The position numbers were made by a program, and so were the translations under genes. Positions 24,836 through 33,292 of a DNA stretch of 64,000 bases are shown here, one piece after another. Origin of the DNA: CAVVXN01 sp963772585 (GTDB lineage: Bacteria; Planctomycetota; PLA2; JAEUHO01). The stretch covers positions 558,001 to 622,000 of the forward strand of contig CAVYXV010000008.1 of NCBI GenBank assembly GCA_963772585.1, written 5' to 3'. The notes under the pieces are model-generated. The model saw only the letters and a program-made list of their open reading frames with translations, was not told the origin of the DNA and made no database searches. Numbering within the stretch: position 1 is the first letter of the stretch; each line of letters begins with the position of its first letter.

Positions 24836-25684
24836 TCACCGGGATGGAAGAAGGCGCAACGCGTTCGACGAGACGATCTTCTCGATCGCCTCCTCCGACA
24901 ACGGCAACGCGCGGACCGCCGCGAGGTTCTTCGAGACCGCGGGCACGCCCGGGCTCGGCCAATCCGTACCGAACAAGACCCGATTCGCGATCTCGCCGAG
25001 CCGCGGGAACCACTCCAGGAGACGGCGCGGCGGGATGCCGGAGATGTCCAGGTGGAAGCGGGGGAAACGCCGGAGGAGAAACCAGCAAGCGTCGGTCCAG
25101 AGCGGTCGTCCGCCGTGGGCGACGACGACGTCGAGAGTCGGGAAGTCGGTTCCGACGTCGTCGAGGGGCAGGGGATCTCCGTACTTGCTGCGCGCCCCGG
25201 GGAAGATGCTCGTACCCGTGTGGAACATGACGGGCGTTGCGGTTTCCTGGGCGACGCCGTAGAGGTCGGCGAGGCTCGGGAGCGCGTCCAGGTAGGCGTT
25301 CGCACGGAGCAACATGTGGGGCCCGTGGATCTTGAACATGCGGGCGCCGGCGTCCACCAGCCGACGGGCCTCCCCCGCCACGTCCCGCTCGAAGCGGGGG
25401 TTGATCCCCACGCAGGGGAGCAGCCGCGCGGGGGCCGCCTCGCAGTAGCGGAGCACCCAGTCGTTGGTGCCCTGGTCGAACCCCATGACGTCCGGGCTCT
25501 CGTAGTTGATGAGGACCATCCGCTCGACGCCCCACGCATCCATCGTCGCGAGCAGCGCCGCGGGGTCCTCGTGGCAGGCGGGATCGACGTCGAGGCTCTG
25601 GCGGTGGAAGACGTCCCGGACGGCGGGACGGATCATCGCCTGGGGTTGGATATGGACGTGGACGTCGGTGACGGGACCGCTCAC
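24836..25684 (-). CDS. Amidohydrolase family 2 (ACMSD-like) metal-dependent hydrolase
   Basis: TIM-barrel metal hydrolase of the Amidohydro_2 family, which includes decarboxylases and hydrolases of aromatic or lactone substrates. Metal-site motifs are DVHVHIQP at the start (HxH), FKIHGPH, VMFHTGTSIFP, VVAHGGRP and GTDWPSPG near the C-terminus. 282 aa. The start is GTG at 25684, and GTGA overlaps the TGA stop of the hydroxyacyl-CoA dehydrogenase, so the two are translationally coupled. Pairing with a beta-oxidation-type dehydrogenase hints at breakdown of a cyclic or aromatic acid. The substrate cannot be named. Confidence 0.85.
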   Translation of the reverse strand: MSGPVTDVHVHIQPQAMIRPAVRDVFHRQSLDVDPACHEDPAALLATMDAWGVERMVLINYESPDVMGFDQGTNDWVLRYCEAAPARLLPCVGINPRFERDVAGEARRLVDAGARMFKIHGPHMLLRANAYLDALPSLADLYGVAQETATPVMFHTGTSIFPGARSKYGDPLPLDDVGTDFPTLDVVVAHGGRPLWTDACWFLLRRFPRFHLDISGIPPRRLLEWFPRLGEIANRVLFGTDWPSPGVPAVSKNLAAVRALPLSEEAIEKIVSSNALRLLPSR

Positions 25685-26550
25685 GCGCCCTCCGCGCTCC
25701 AGTCGTAGAAGCCCTCGCCGGACTTCTTCCCGAGCTTCCCCTCCGCCACCATGCGGCGGAGGAGGGCGGGCGGCTCGAACCGGCGATCGTCGAGGACGGC
25801 GGCGAGGTGCTCGGCGATGCCGAGACGCACGTCGAGCCCCACGAGGTCGGTCAGGCGCAGCGGCCCCATGGGGTGGCGATAGCCCAGCGTCATCGCCGTG
25901 TCGATGTCCACGGGGCTTGCGACGCCCTCCTCGACCATCCGGATCGCCTCGAGGCCGAGCGCCAGGCCCAGGCGGCTGGTGGCGAAGCCGGGGGCGTCTC
26001 TCACGACGATCACGGTCTTGCCCATCTGCGCGCCGAGAGCCCGGGCGTCGTCCAGGACGGCGGGGTCCGTGGCGTCGGTCCGCACGAGCTCGAGCAGCGG
26101 CATGATGTGCACGGGATTGAAGAAGTGCATGCCGACGACGCGGTCGGGCCTCCCGCTTGCCCGGGCGATCTCGGCGACCGAGAGCGAGGAGGTGTTCGTG
26201 GCGAGGATGGCGCCGGCGGGCGCCGCCTGCCCCAGCGTCCGGAACACCTCCTCCTTCAGCTCCCGCCGCTCCGGGACGGCCTCGACGACGAGATCGGCGT
26301 CGGCCGCCTCCAGCGCGAGGTCGCCCCCGGCGACCGCGAGGCGGGAGAGCGTCCCTTCGCGGGCCTCGGGCGTGACCTTCTGGCGGGCCACCCCCTTGTC
26401 GAGGTTGGCGCGGATCGCCTCCATCGCGGAGGCGACGGCGTCGGGGAAGGGGTCGAACAGGCGGGCTTCGCGGCCGGAGGCGGCCGCCACCTGGGCGATG
26501 CCGCGCCCCATGGTGCCGGCCCCGACGACCAGGACTCTTCCGTACTTCAT
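25681..26550 (-). CDS. hbd: 3-hydroxybutyryl-CoA / 3-hydroxyacyl-CoA dehydrogenase
   Basis: NAD(P)-dependent oxidation of 3-hydroxyacyl-CoA, or the reverse. 289 aa, the normal length for the monofunctional enzyme. The Rossmann motif is VVGAGTMGRGIAQVAA; the catalytic block is TNTSSLSVAEIA, followed by GMHFFNPVHIMPLLELV. The C-terminal domain has FATSRLGLALGLEAIRMVEEG and YRHPMGPLRLTDLVGLD. TAGGCT ends 8 nt before the ATG at 26550 with no Shine-Dalgarno, so the transcript is probably leaderless. It works with the enoyl-CoA hydratase two genes upstream and perhaps the thiolase at 13437. Coupled to the amidohydrolase by a GTGA overlap. Confidence 0.93.
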   Translation of the reverse strand: MKYGRVLVVGAGTMGRGIAQVAAASGREARLFDPFPDAVASAMEAIRANLDKGVARQKVTPEAREGTLSRLAVAGGDLALEAADADLVVEAVPERRELKEEVFRTLGQAAPAGAILATNTSSLSVAEIARASGRPDRVVGMHFFNPVHIMPLLELVRTDATDPAVLDDARALGAQMGKTVIVVRDAPGFATSRLGLALGLEAIRMVEEGVASPVDIDTAMTLGYRHPMGPLRLTDLVGLDVRLGIAEHLAAVLDDRRFEPPALLRRMVAEGKLGKKSGEGFYDWSAEGA

Positions 26551-26558
26551 GGCGGCGG

Positions 26559-26564
26559 AGCCTA
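26559..26564 (-). promoter_or_regulatory. Putative leaderless -10 box (TAGGCT) for hbd
   Basis: GGGTAGGCT on the minus strand, ending 8 nt before the ATG at 26550. Confidence 0.45.
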
Positions 26565-26634
26565 CCCGCGGTGCCTGCACGCGGCCACCGCCGGGCGGGC
26601 GACGGCCCTTCGCGCCCACCGGCCCGATGGCGGG

Positions 26635-27051
26635 CTACGGCTCCCCGTAGCCGAACTGGACGTCCGAGGGTTCCTCGACGACCGCAGGTTCCACGACCTC
26701 CTCGGCCGGACGACGGACGCCGTTGTCCACGATGATGACCTTCCGGCGGACCACCGTGCGTCGGGGCACCGGACAGGGGACGACGCGGGCCCGGCGGCCG
26801 CAGGTCGGGCACGCGTCGCACTCCTGGTCGGAGGCGATGGCGTCGCCGGCGAGCGTGCCACCGATGAGGCCGAGCGTCGCGCCGACGAGGGCGCCCCCGC
26901 CGCGGTTGCAGGGGGAGGCGGCGGCGCCCAGTACCGCGCCGACCGCCGTGCCGCCGGCGGTCCCGAGCGCGCGGGTGTGCCCGGGGCCTTGGGCGCAGGC
27001 GGCGAGCGCCGCGACACCGGCGAAGAGGAGAGCCCGTTGAAACCAGCGCAT
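26635..27051 (-). CDS. Glycine-zipper lipoprotein (138 aa)
   Basis: A lipoprotein signal (LLFAGVAALAACAQGP) is followed by a glycine-zipper membrane-insertion segment: GTAGGTAVGAVLGAAAS and GALVGATLGLIGGTLAGDAI. A CDACPTCGRR cysteine pair and a basic Arg/Val stretch (RRTVVRRKVIIVDNG) come next, then an acidic Glu/Val tail. This resembles the YMGG / SLP-like small outer-membrane lipoproteins. The ATG at 27051 is preceded by GGAGG. It sits between the enoyl-CoA hydratase (101 bp) and hbd (84 bp) genes but its function is presumably envelope-related and separate. Confidence 0.82.
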   Translation of the reverse strand: MRWFQRALLFAGVAALAACAQGPGHTRALGTAGGTAVGAVLGAAASPCNRGGGALVGATLGLIGGTLAGDAIASDQECDACPTCGRRARVVPCPVPRRTVVRRKVIIVDNGVRRPAEEVVEPAVVEEPSDVQFGYGEP

Positions 27052-27152
27052 GCGTCCCTCCGGGAGGTCCGCCGGGAGGCCCTCCCGGCCGCAAGGATAC
27101 CGCCCCCCGGCGCGAACGCGCGGCCCCGGGTGCGGGGCGGGGCGGAGAGCCC

Positions 27153-27923
27153 TCATCGACGCCGGCGACGGGCGAGGAAGGCGTCCATCCGGGCGGCCTT
27201 GTCGGGGTGCTCGAAGAGACCGGCCTGGAGCTCGTTGTCCAGCCGCTGGAGGGCGCCTTCGTCCGCGCCGTGGAGCCAGGCGAGGAGGGCCTGCTTGGTG
27301 CGCCTCACGGCCTCCGGCGCCTGGGCGAGGATCGGGGCGAGGAGGGAGCGCGTGGCGACCCCCACCTCCTCGTCGGGGACGACCTTGTCCACGAGGCCGA
27401 TCCGCTCGGCGTCCTCCGCCCCGACGATGGTGCCCGCAAACAACAGGCGGCGCGCGGCCGAAAGCCCCACCAGCGCCGGGAGCCGGCGCGTGCCGCCCGC
27501 CGCCGCCATGATGCCGAGCCCCACCTCGGGCTGGCCGAACCGGGAGGTGACCCCGGCCACGCGGAAGTCGCAGGCGAGCGCGAGCTCCAACCCGCCGCCG
27601 AGGCACCAGCCCACGATCGCGGCGACGGTGGGGCGTGGGAAGGCCTCGACGCGGGCGAAGAGCGTGGCGTTGATGCCCTGCAACGCGTCTTCGCGGCCGC
27701 GGTCCCTCAGCTCGGCGATGTCCGCGCCCGCGACGAACGCCTTCCCGCCGGTGGACGTGATCACGAGGGCGCGGAGGGCGTCGTCGCCTTCCAGGCCCCC
27801 CAACCCGTCGTGGATCTCGTCCACCATCCGTCGGTCGATGGCGTTTCGCACCTCCGGTCGGTCGATGGTGAGGGTGGCCACCCCCTCGTCGTCGCGCTCC
27901 AGCCGGATGGTCTCGTAGGGCAT
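27153..27923 (-). CDS. Enoyl-CoA hydratase/isomerase family protein
   Basis: Crotonase-fold enzyme hydrating trans-2-enoyl-CoA in beta-oxidation or a related acyl-CoA pathway. 256 aa, standard length. The CoA-binding and oxyanion blocks are KAFVAGADIAEL and GWCLGGGLELALACDFR. The catalytic-glutamate region reads SRFGQPEVGLGIMAAAGGTRRL, with Glu in QPEVGLG; family hydratases have a second Glu in the earlier block, which fits GGGLELA. The ATG at 27923 is 26 bp downstream of the quinone-reductase-like gene, so the two are probably one transcript. Crotonase members vary in reaction, so hydratase is the likely but not certain activity. Confidence 0.9.
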   Translation of the reverse strand: MPYETIRLERDDEGVATLTIDRPEVRNAIDRRMVDEIHDGLGGLEGDDALRALVITSTGGKAFVAGADIAELRDRGREDALQGINATLFARVEAFPRPTVAAIVGWCLGGGLELALACDFRVAGVTSRFGQPEVGLGIMAAAGGTRRLPALVGLSAARRLLFAGTIVGAEDAERIGLVDKVVPDEEVGVATRSLLAPILAQAPEAVRRTKQALLAWLHGADEGALQRLDNELQAGLFEHPDKAARMDAFLARRRRR

Positions 27924-27949
27924 CGTTCCCTCCCCGGGGATGCGTCCCC

Positions 27950-28978
27950 TCACACTTCGAGCACCAGCTTGCCGAAGACCTCCCGGCCCTCCAGGCGGCG
28001 GTGGGCCTCCGCGACCTCGGCGAGCGGGAGGACGTCGTCGATGACGGGGGCGAGCTGTCCGGAGGCGACGAGATCGAGACAGTGGTGGACATCGCCCAGG
28101 CTGCCCATCGTCGTTCCCAGGATCGAGAGCGACTTGAAGAAGACGAGATTCAGGTGCACTTCGGCGGTGGGTCCGGTCGTCGCGCCGCAGGTGACCAGGC
28201 GGCCGCCCTTCCCCAGGCACCGGAGCGACCCGGCGAGGGTGGCGGGCCCCACGTGGTCCACGACGACGTCCACGCCGCCGTCGCTGAGCTTCCGCACCTG
28301 GCGGGGCCAGTCGTCCTCGGTGTAGTCGAGGATCTCGTCGACGCCGAGGCCGCGGGCGCGCTCCGCCTTGATCGGGCTGGACGTCGTCGCCAGGATCCGC
28401 GAGGCGCCGAGCAGGCGGGCGATCTGGATCGCCGCCGTCGAGACGCCGCTGCCGGCCGCGTGGACGAGGATCTTCTCGCCCGGCACGAGTCGCGCCCGGT
28501 GCGCGAGCATGTTCCACGCGGTGAGCGTGGCGAGCGGGAAGGCCGCCGCCACGTCGAAGGACACCTGGGGCGGGAGGGGGATCACGTTCTCGCGCGGAGC
28601 CACGACGTACTCGGCGCAGGTCCCGTCGCGCATCTCCCCGAAGATCCCGTAGGTGGGCGAGAGGTGGTCGAGGCCCTGCGCGCTGAACCGGTCGGGCGCA
28701 TCGACGTATCCGGGAGCGACGAGCACCCGCTGGCCCACCTCGAGGTTCTGGACGCCCGGGCCGATCAGGTCCACGACGCCCGCCCCGTCGCAACCCAGGA
28801 CCATCGGCAACGGGAAGCTGTGCCCGGGGACGCCCCGGCGCACCCAGATGTCGAGGTGGTTCAGGCCGACGCGCTGGATCCGGACGCGGACCTCGCACGG
28901 ACCGGGCTCGGGAACGGGCCGGTCCTCGATGAGCAGCTTGTCGGTTCCCCCGTGCTCTCGAACGACGACTGCGCGCAT
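27950..28978 (-). CDS. MDR-family zinc-type alcohol dehydrogenase / quinone oxidoreductase
   Basis: NAD(P)H-dependent medium-chain dehydrogenase of 342 aa. The GroES-like N-domain begins MRAVVVREHGGTDKLLIEDR and has VGLNHLDIWVRRG and LGCDGAGVVDLIG. The catalytic Cys of true zinc alcohol dehydrogenases is replaced in NHLD, which suggests the quinone-reductase or acyl-CoA-type branch. The cofactor domain has ILVHAAGSGVSTAAIQIA and VDVVVDHVGPATLAGS. It heads the minus-strand run through hydratase, lipoprotein and hbd. AGGAC precedes the ATG at 28978, with TAGACT at 29010-29015. Enoyl-CoA reductase or quinone reductase activity is possible. Confidence 0.85.
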   Translation of the reverse strand: MRAVVVREHGGTDKLLIEDRPVPEPGPCEVRVRIQRVGLNHLDIWVRRGVPGHSFPLPMVLGCDGAGVVDLIGPGVQNLEVGQRVLVAPGYVDAPDRFSAQGLDHLSPTYGIFGEMRDGTCAEYVVAPRENVIPLPPQVSFDVAAAFPLATLTAWNMLAHRARLVPGEKILVHAAGSGVSTAAIQIARLLGASRILATTSSPIKAERARGLGVDEILDYTEDDWPRQVRKLSDGGVDVVVDHVGPATLAGSLRCLGKGGRLVTCGATTGPTAEVHLNLVFFKSLSILGTTMGSLGDVHHCLDLVASGQLAPVIDDVLPLAEVAEAHRRLEGREVFGKLVLEV

Positions 28979-29009
28979 CGGTCCTCCCGAGGGTGCTCCC
29001 CCGTGCCGG

Positions 29010-29015
29010 AGTCTA
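29010..29015 (-). promoter_or_regulatory. Putative -10 box (TAGACT) for MDR gene at 27950
   Basis: TGTAGACT on the minus strand, 31 nt before the ATG at 28978, within the 125-bp divergent region shared with the plus-strand MDR gene. Confidence 0.4.
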
Positions 29016-29087
29016 CAGAGCAACCGGAGGAGGTCCGGGAATCCGGGGGCGCGGGGATTCGGGCTGCGCGGGGGCACGGCTCCGCGT

Positions 29088-29093
29088 TAGGAT
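29088..29093 (+). promoter_or_regulatory. Putative leaderless -10 box (TAGGAT) for MDR gene at 29104
   Basis: GTTAGGAT with the hexamer ending 10 nt before the ATG at 29104 and no Shine-Dalgarno between. Confidence 0.4.
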
Positions 29094-29103
29094 CCCTCGC
29101 CCC

Positions 29104-30180
29104 ATGGCGGTCCCCGAGACGATGCTCGCTTGTGTCTACCGCGGTCGGGGTGACCTGTGCGTCGAGCAGGTCCCCGTGCCCGAGATCGGCCCGGGCGAAC
29201 TCCTCGTGAAGGTGGGCGCCTGCGGCGTCTGCTCGACGGACGTGAAGCACGTCCGGCTGGGCCTCGGGGAGCCCCCGCGGATCTTCGGCCACGAGACGGC
29301 GGGGACGGTCGTGGAGGTCGGCGAAGGCGTGGGCATGTGGGCGCCGGGCGACCGTGTCGCGCTCCTCCCCCACGTCCCGGATCGCACGTCGTGGTACAGC
29401 CAGCGGGGGCTCTACGCCCAGTGCGAGCAGTACAAGCGCTTCGGCGTCACGGCGGGTTTCGAAGCGGCCGGCGGCGGCTACGCCGAGTACGTGCGCGTGC
29501 TCCCCTGGGTCGTCGAGGGCGAGGGCGTCGTGGAAGTGCCGGCCGACGTGAGCTTCGTCGAGGCGACGTTCGTGGAGCCGGTCAACACCTGCTTGAAGGG
29601 CATTCGCCGCCTCGATCTCGACGAGGAGCACGTCGTGCTCGTGGCGGGCGTAGGGAGCATCGGCCTCCTGCTCATGCAGATCGCCATCCGCGAGGGGGCG
29701 TCGGTGGTGGCGGCGGACCCGATCGAGGAGCGGCTGGCGGTCGCCGAGGGCCTCGGCGCGCTCCGGACGGTCGATCCGACCCAGGAGAGCCTGGTCGAGG
29801 TGTGCCGCTCCGTGACGTCCGGCCGCGGCGCCGACCGGGCGATCGTGGCGGCGGTCGGGGGGGGGCCGGTTCGGGACGCGATCCGGGCCACGCGACCGGG
29901 AGCGACGATCCTCCTCTTCGCGCAGACGCACCGCGGGGACGAGGTCCAGGTGGACGTGGGCGACCTCTGCCTCGACGAGAAGCAGGTGGTCGGCTCCTAC
30001 TCGGCCTCGCCGGAGGAGACGGACGAGGCGGCCGAGATCGTCTTCGGCGAGGAGATCGAGGTGAGTCGCCTGGTGACGGACGTCATCCCGCTGAGCGAGG
30101 CGCCGCGCGCCTTCGAGATCGCTGCCGAGGCGAGCGGCGGCAGCATCAAGGTCGTCGTCGTCCCCGACGGGGAGGCGTGA
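29104..30180 (+). CDS. Zinc-dependent medium-chain dehydrogenase (sorbitol/alcohol type, structural zinc site lost)
   Basis: 358-aa NAD(P)-dependent dehydrogenase. Catalytic-zinc ligands are present in GACGVCSTDVKHV (Cys) and IFGHETAGTV (His-Glu). The structural-zinc loop that normally carries four cysteines reads PHVPDRTSWYSQRGLYAQC, so only the last Cys remains. The cofactor domain has VLVAGVGSIGLLLMQIA and VVAADPIEERLAVAEGLGA. The substrate cannot be assigned; the fold family includes sorbitol, threonine and alcohol dehydrogenases. TAGGAT 10 nt before the ATG suggests a leaderless mRNA. An 8-bp hairpin spans the stop codon. Confidence 0.87.
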   Translation: MAVPETMLACVYRGRGDLCVEQVPVPEIGPGELLVKVGACGVCSTDVKHVRLGLGEPPRIFGHETAGTVVEVGEGVGMWAPGDRVALLPHVPDRTSWYSQRGLYAQCEQYKRFGVTAGFEAAGGGYAEYVRVLPWVVEGEGVVEVPADVSFVEATFVEPVNTCLKGIRRLDLDEEHVVLVAGVGSIGLLLMQIAIREGASVVAADPIEERLAVAEGLGALRTVDPTQESLVEVCRSVTSGRGADRAIVAAVGGGPVRDAIRATRPGATILLFAQTHRGDEVQVDVGDLCLDEKQVVGSYSASPEETDEAAEIVFGEEIEVSRLVTDVIPLSEAPRAFEIAAEASGGSIKVVVVPDGEA

Positions 30181-30548
30181 GCCTCCCCCCACGGCGGCCC
30201 GGAGGCGATCGATCCTTCGAGATCCAGGGCGTCCCTCGCCTCGCAGAACCCGCCGTAGGCGAGGACCTGCTCCCGGGTGCACGGCCCGGGGCCGGGGGCA
30301 GGACCGCCACGGGGCCCGCGGCGCCCAGGGCCTCCGGGCCGAGGGGGAGGGCCGCCCGTCGCACGATGCCCCGGCGAACGAGGGGCTCCAACCGGACCTC
30401 GCCCGGCGCCTCCTCGGCGCCGCGGACGGGCTCCAGCCGCGCGACGGGGCGCCCCCGGGAGAGGATCCGGACGCTCTCGCCCCTGCTGGACCAGGTCCAG
30501 CCACCGGCGGAGGCGGGCCGCGGCCTCGGAGACCGACACGGCACGCAC
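30146..30548 (-). pseudogene. Phd/YefM-like antitoxin remnant (frameshifted, no toxin partner)
   Basis: From the GTG at 30548 the first frame gives VRAVSVSEAAARLRRWLDLV then QQG, the start of a Phd/YefM antitoxin. It then loses sense, while the neighbouring frame continues ESVRILSRGRPVARLEPV and LEPLVRRGIVRRAALPL, the rest of the DNA-binding domain and linker. Removing one base from the four C at 30480-30483 restores the join. The C-terminal third is low-complexity in every frame and may hold further damage. No PIN or RelE-type toxin is visible on either side, so this is an orphan or a decayed module. Its extent at the 3' side is uncertain. Confidence 0.45.
30169..30188. terminator. Hairpin over the stop codon of the MDR gene
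   Basis: GGGGAGGC (30169-30176), loop GTGA, GCCTCCCC (30181-30188): a perfect 8-bp stem whose loop carries the TGA stop. There is no T-run after it. It may act on termination or mRNA stability. Confidence 0.4.
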
Positions 30549-30611
30549 CCTGCCCTCCCAGGACCTGGCTTCGTGATCCTTCCCGTCCTGACCGGGCCGG
30601 CGGCCAGGCTC

Positions 30612-30809
30612 TCAGCCGCGCCTGCCCACCCGGACGAGTCGCCGGCCGCGGATGATGGCCTGGAGGATCAGGAAGATCGCCCCGTAGGTCAGGAGCTCCC
30701 AGTGCAGCGCCTCCCAGGGCTCCCGGGTGCCCCAGATGAGCCGAGCGCCGAGGTAGGCCGCGAACCCGCAGCCGATGTCGATGAGCCGGGACTTCCAACC
30801 GTATGTCAT
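30612..30809 (-). CDS. Small two-helix membrane protein (65 aa)
   Basis: MTYGWKSRLIDIGCGFAAYL opens a small protein with two hydrophobic segments (about residues 10-25 and 38-53, the second being LLTYGAIFLILQAIIRG) and a basic C-terminus (RRLVRVGRRG). GGAGGA lies about 9 nt before the ATG at 30809. It is divergent from ettA (69 bp apart). No family is recognised; the composition suits an inner-membrane protein. The intact frame with a good ribosome site makes it likely real despite its size. Confidence 0.65.
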   Translation of the reverse strand: MTYGWKSRLIDIGCGFAAYLGARLIWGTREPWEALHWELLTYGAIFLILQAIIRGRRLVRVGRRG

Positions 30810-30865
30810 CGCCGCCGGTCCTCCGCCGAACCGCCTCACGCCCCATGGTAGCCCCCCGCCCCCGC

Positions 30866-30871
30866 TACAAC
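30866..30871 (+). promoter_or_regulatory. Putative leaderless -10 box (TACAAC) for ettA
   Basis: GCTACAAC with the hexamer ending 7 nt before the ATG at 30879. The gap is CCCCCGG, with no Shine-Dalgarno. Confidence 0.4.
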
Positions 30872-30878
30872 CCCCCGG

Positions 30879-32552
30879 ATGAGCACGGACCAGGTCATCC
30901 AGCTTCAGCAGGTCGCCCGCACCTTCGACGGGAAGACGGTCCTGGAGCCGACCAGCCTCGCGTTCCTCCGCGGCGCGCGGATCGGCGTGATCGGGCACAA
31001 CGGCAGCGGCAAGAGCACCCTGCTTCGGATCATGGCCGGGGTCGATCCCGACCACGACGGGATCCGCCACGTCGGGGAGGGGCTCCGCATCGGCTATCTG
31101 CCGCAGGAGCCCGAACTCGACCCCGGCACCGTCCGCGGGAACCTGGAAGCCGCGGTCGGCGAGGTGCGTGCCCTTCTCCAGCGGTTCGAGGCGCTCAACG
31201 AGACGCTCGCCACGGACCTCGACGCCGACGGCATGCAGCAGGCGCTCGACGACCTGGAGAAGGTCCAGACGGAGATCGAGGCGCGCGGCGCCTGGGACCT
31301 GGACCGCCGGCTCGACCAGGCGAGCCACGCCCTCGGCCTCCCGGAGCCCGACGCGGACGTGGCCAACCTCTCGGGCGGCGAACGCCGCCGGGTGGCGCTC
31401 TGCCGCCTCCTGCTGGAGCACCCCGACATCCTCCTCCTGGACGAACCTACGAACCACCTCGACGCCGATGCGGTGCAGTGGCTCGAGCGCCACCTGAAGG
31501 AGTACGAGGGCACGGTCGTCGCGATCACGCACGACCGCTACTTCCTCGACAACGTCGCCGAGTGGATGCTCGAGATGGAGCGCGGCCGAAGCACCCCGTA
31601 CAGGGGCAACTACTCGGCCTACCTGGAGCAGCGGGCCGGCCGCGAGGCCGCCTCGGAGCAGCAGAAGAAGGCCCGCGGGAAGCTGCTGGAGCGCGAGCTG
31701 GAGTGGATCCGGCAGAGTCCCCGCGCCCGCACCGCGAAGAGCAAGGCCCGCATCAAGAACTTCGAACGGCTCTGGGAACAGCAACAGGACGAGGTCAGCG
31801 ACGAGACGGTCACCATCACCATCCCCTCGGGCGGGAAGCTCGGAGACCAGGTGCTGCGCGTCGATGCGCTCGTCAAGCGCTTCGGCGACCGGGCGGTCCT
31901 CGACGACCTCGCCTTCGAGCTGCCTCCCGGCGCCATCCTCGGGGTGATCGGCCCGAACGGCACGGGCAAGACGACGCTCCTGAAGCTCGTGGCGGGGCAG
32001 CTCGAACCGGACGCGGGTCGCATCGTTCTGGGAGCGACCGTCGAGCCCTGCTACGTGGATCAGGACCGCGCCGACCTCGACCCCGAGCAGACGGTCTGGC
32101 AGGAGATCTCCGACGGACAGGACGAACTGAAGCTCGGAAGCCGACGGATGAACAGCCGCGCCTACGTGGCGAACTTCAACTTCCGCGGCACGGACCAGCA
32201 ACAGAAGGTGGGAACGCTCTCCGGCGGACAACGAAACCGCGTCCAGCTCGCCAAGATGCTCCGGCAGGGTGGGAATCTCCTCCTGGTGGACGAGCCGACG
32301 AACGACCTCGACCTCGGCACCATCCGCGTCCTGGAAGACGCCCTCGCCGCCTTCCCCGGCTGCGCGATCGTCGTCTCCCACGACCGCTTCTTCCTCGACC
32401 GCATCGCCACCCACATCCTCCAATTCGAGGAAGGCGGCAAGGCCCGCTTCTGGGAGGGCAACTACCAGACCTACCGCGAGCGCGTCGCCGCCGAACGCGA
32501 GGCCGCCGGCCTGGGCGCCGAGACTCCCGGCACCCACCGCCGCTTCGCGTGA
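30879..32552 (+). CDS. ettA: ABC-F translation factor EttA (energy-dependent translational throttle A)
   Basis: A soluble ABC-F ATPase that binds the ribosomal E site and gates the first elongation steps by energy state. 557 aa, the EttA length. Two ATPase cassettes are intact. Cassette 1 has Walker A GHNGSGKST, signature LSGGERRRV and Walker B ILLLDEPTNHLD. Cassette 2 has GPNGTGKTT, LSGGQRNRV and LLLVDEPTNDLD. The inter-domain linker contains the basic arm (ARGKLLERELEWIRQSPRAR). EttA is preferred over Uup or YheS because of length, linker and an N-terminus without extension. TACAAC 7 nt before the ATG suggests a leaderless mRNA. No resistance gene is nearby. Confidence 0.95.
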   Translation: MSTDQVIQLQQVARTFDGKTVLEPTSLAFLRGARIGVIGHNGSGKSTLLRIMAGVDPDHDGIRHVGEGLRIGYLPQEPELDPGTVRGNLEAAVGEVRALLQRFEALNETLATDLDADGMQQALDDLEKVQTEIEARGAWDLDRRLDQASHALGLPEPDADVANLSGGERRRVALCRLLLEHPDILLLDEPTNHLDADAVQWLERHLKEYEGTVVAITHDRYFLDNVAEWMLEMERGRSTPYRGNYSAYLEQRAGREAASEQQKKARGKLLERELEWIRQSPRARTAKSKARIKNFERLWEQQQDEVSDETVTITIPSGGKLGDQVLRVDALVKRFGDRAVLDDLAFELPPGAILGVIGPNGTGKTTLLKLVAGQLEPDAGRIVLGATVEPCYVDQDRADLDPEQTVWQEISDGQDELKLGSRRMNSRAYVANFNFRGTDQQQKVGTLSGGQRNRVQLAKMLRQGGNLLLVDEPTNDLDLGTIRVLEDALAAFPGCAIVVSHDRFFLDRIATHILQFEEGGKARFWEGNYQTYRERVAAEREAAGLGAETPGTHRRFA

Positions 32553-32648
32553 CCGAAGCGCGGCCCCTGTCCACTCGGCGGCCCGCGGCGCCGAGCCCGA
32601 CTGCGCCCCCAGTCGAGACGAGCCAAGGGGCCCGATCGTGTCGGCCCT

Positions 32649-33164
32649 TCATCCCCAATCGTCGCGAACGCACACCGAGAACCGGTCGGTGATGAGGTAG
32701 CCCACGATGGCGAACAGCAATCTGCGGAACGCTTCCCGGTTTCGCCGCAAGTCGATGCGGAACACCTTGAGCATCGGTGTGACCGCGCCCCAGAGCCAGG
32801 CCTTCTCGTTGTTCTCGCGCCATCCGGTCTCGTCGCAGTTCACGAACTCGGCGCTCTGGATGGCGTCCAGCGCCTCGTCATGGGCGGGCTTCTGCTTGCG
32901 GCGCTCCCGCCACGGCACGTCCGAAGACGGCGGCTTCGAGGAGTTGGACGAGGTCTGGTTCAGGCGGGCCGTGAGTTCGCGGACCTTCTCCTGGAGGATG
33001 GCGTTGTGCTCGCGCAGCCGCTTGTTCTCGCGGTTGAGGTTGGCGCGGTTGGCCTCCAGATGGCGCGTGCGCGTCTCGGACGCGTCCAGCCTGCGCTCGG
33101 TGGCGCGCAACCGCGCCTCCATCTCCTCGAACCGCTCTTCCAGGGAGGACTTGGGCTTGGCCAC
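32649..33164 (-). pseudogene. tnpC: IS66-type transposase remnant with internal deletion
   Basis: The first ~85 residues match the IS66 TnpC N-terminus: a coiled-coil (RENKRLREHNAILQEKVREL) and the NQTSSNSSKPPSSDVP motif. The frame then jumps directly to the catalytic region: NCDETGWRENNEKAWLWGAV (first Asp) and YLITDRFSV (second Asp). About 150 residues between, including the zinc-finger region, are missing, and the protein ends before the catalytic Glu. The whole is 171 aa against roughly 500, so it cannot be active. Start codon is GTG at 33164. No TnpA/TnpB or clear terminal repeats were found. It marks the left edge of an AT-richer island that also holds a MITE-like copy. Confidence 0.85.
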
Positions 33165-33292
33165 ACCCCGTCAATCGGTTGATGGTTCCGCCAGAATTGG
33201 GGCTGAACGGTTACCCCTACCTCCATGGACCCCGTTCGAGGTTTGGACAGAGGCTGACCATCAGATGGAGTGTTCCAGCTTTGGGGATGTAA

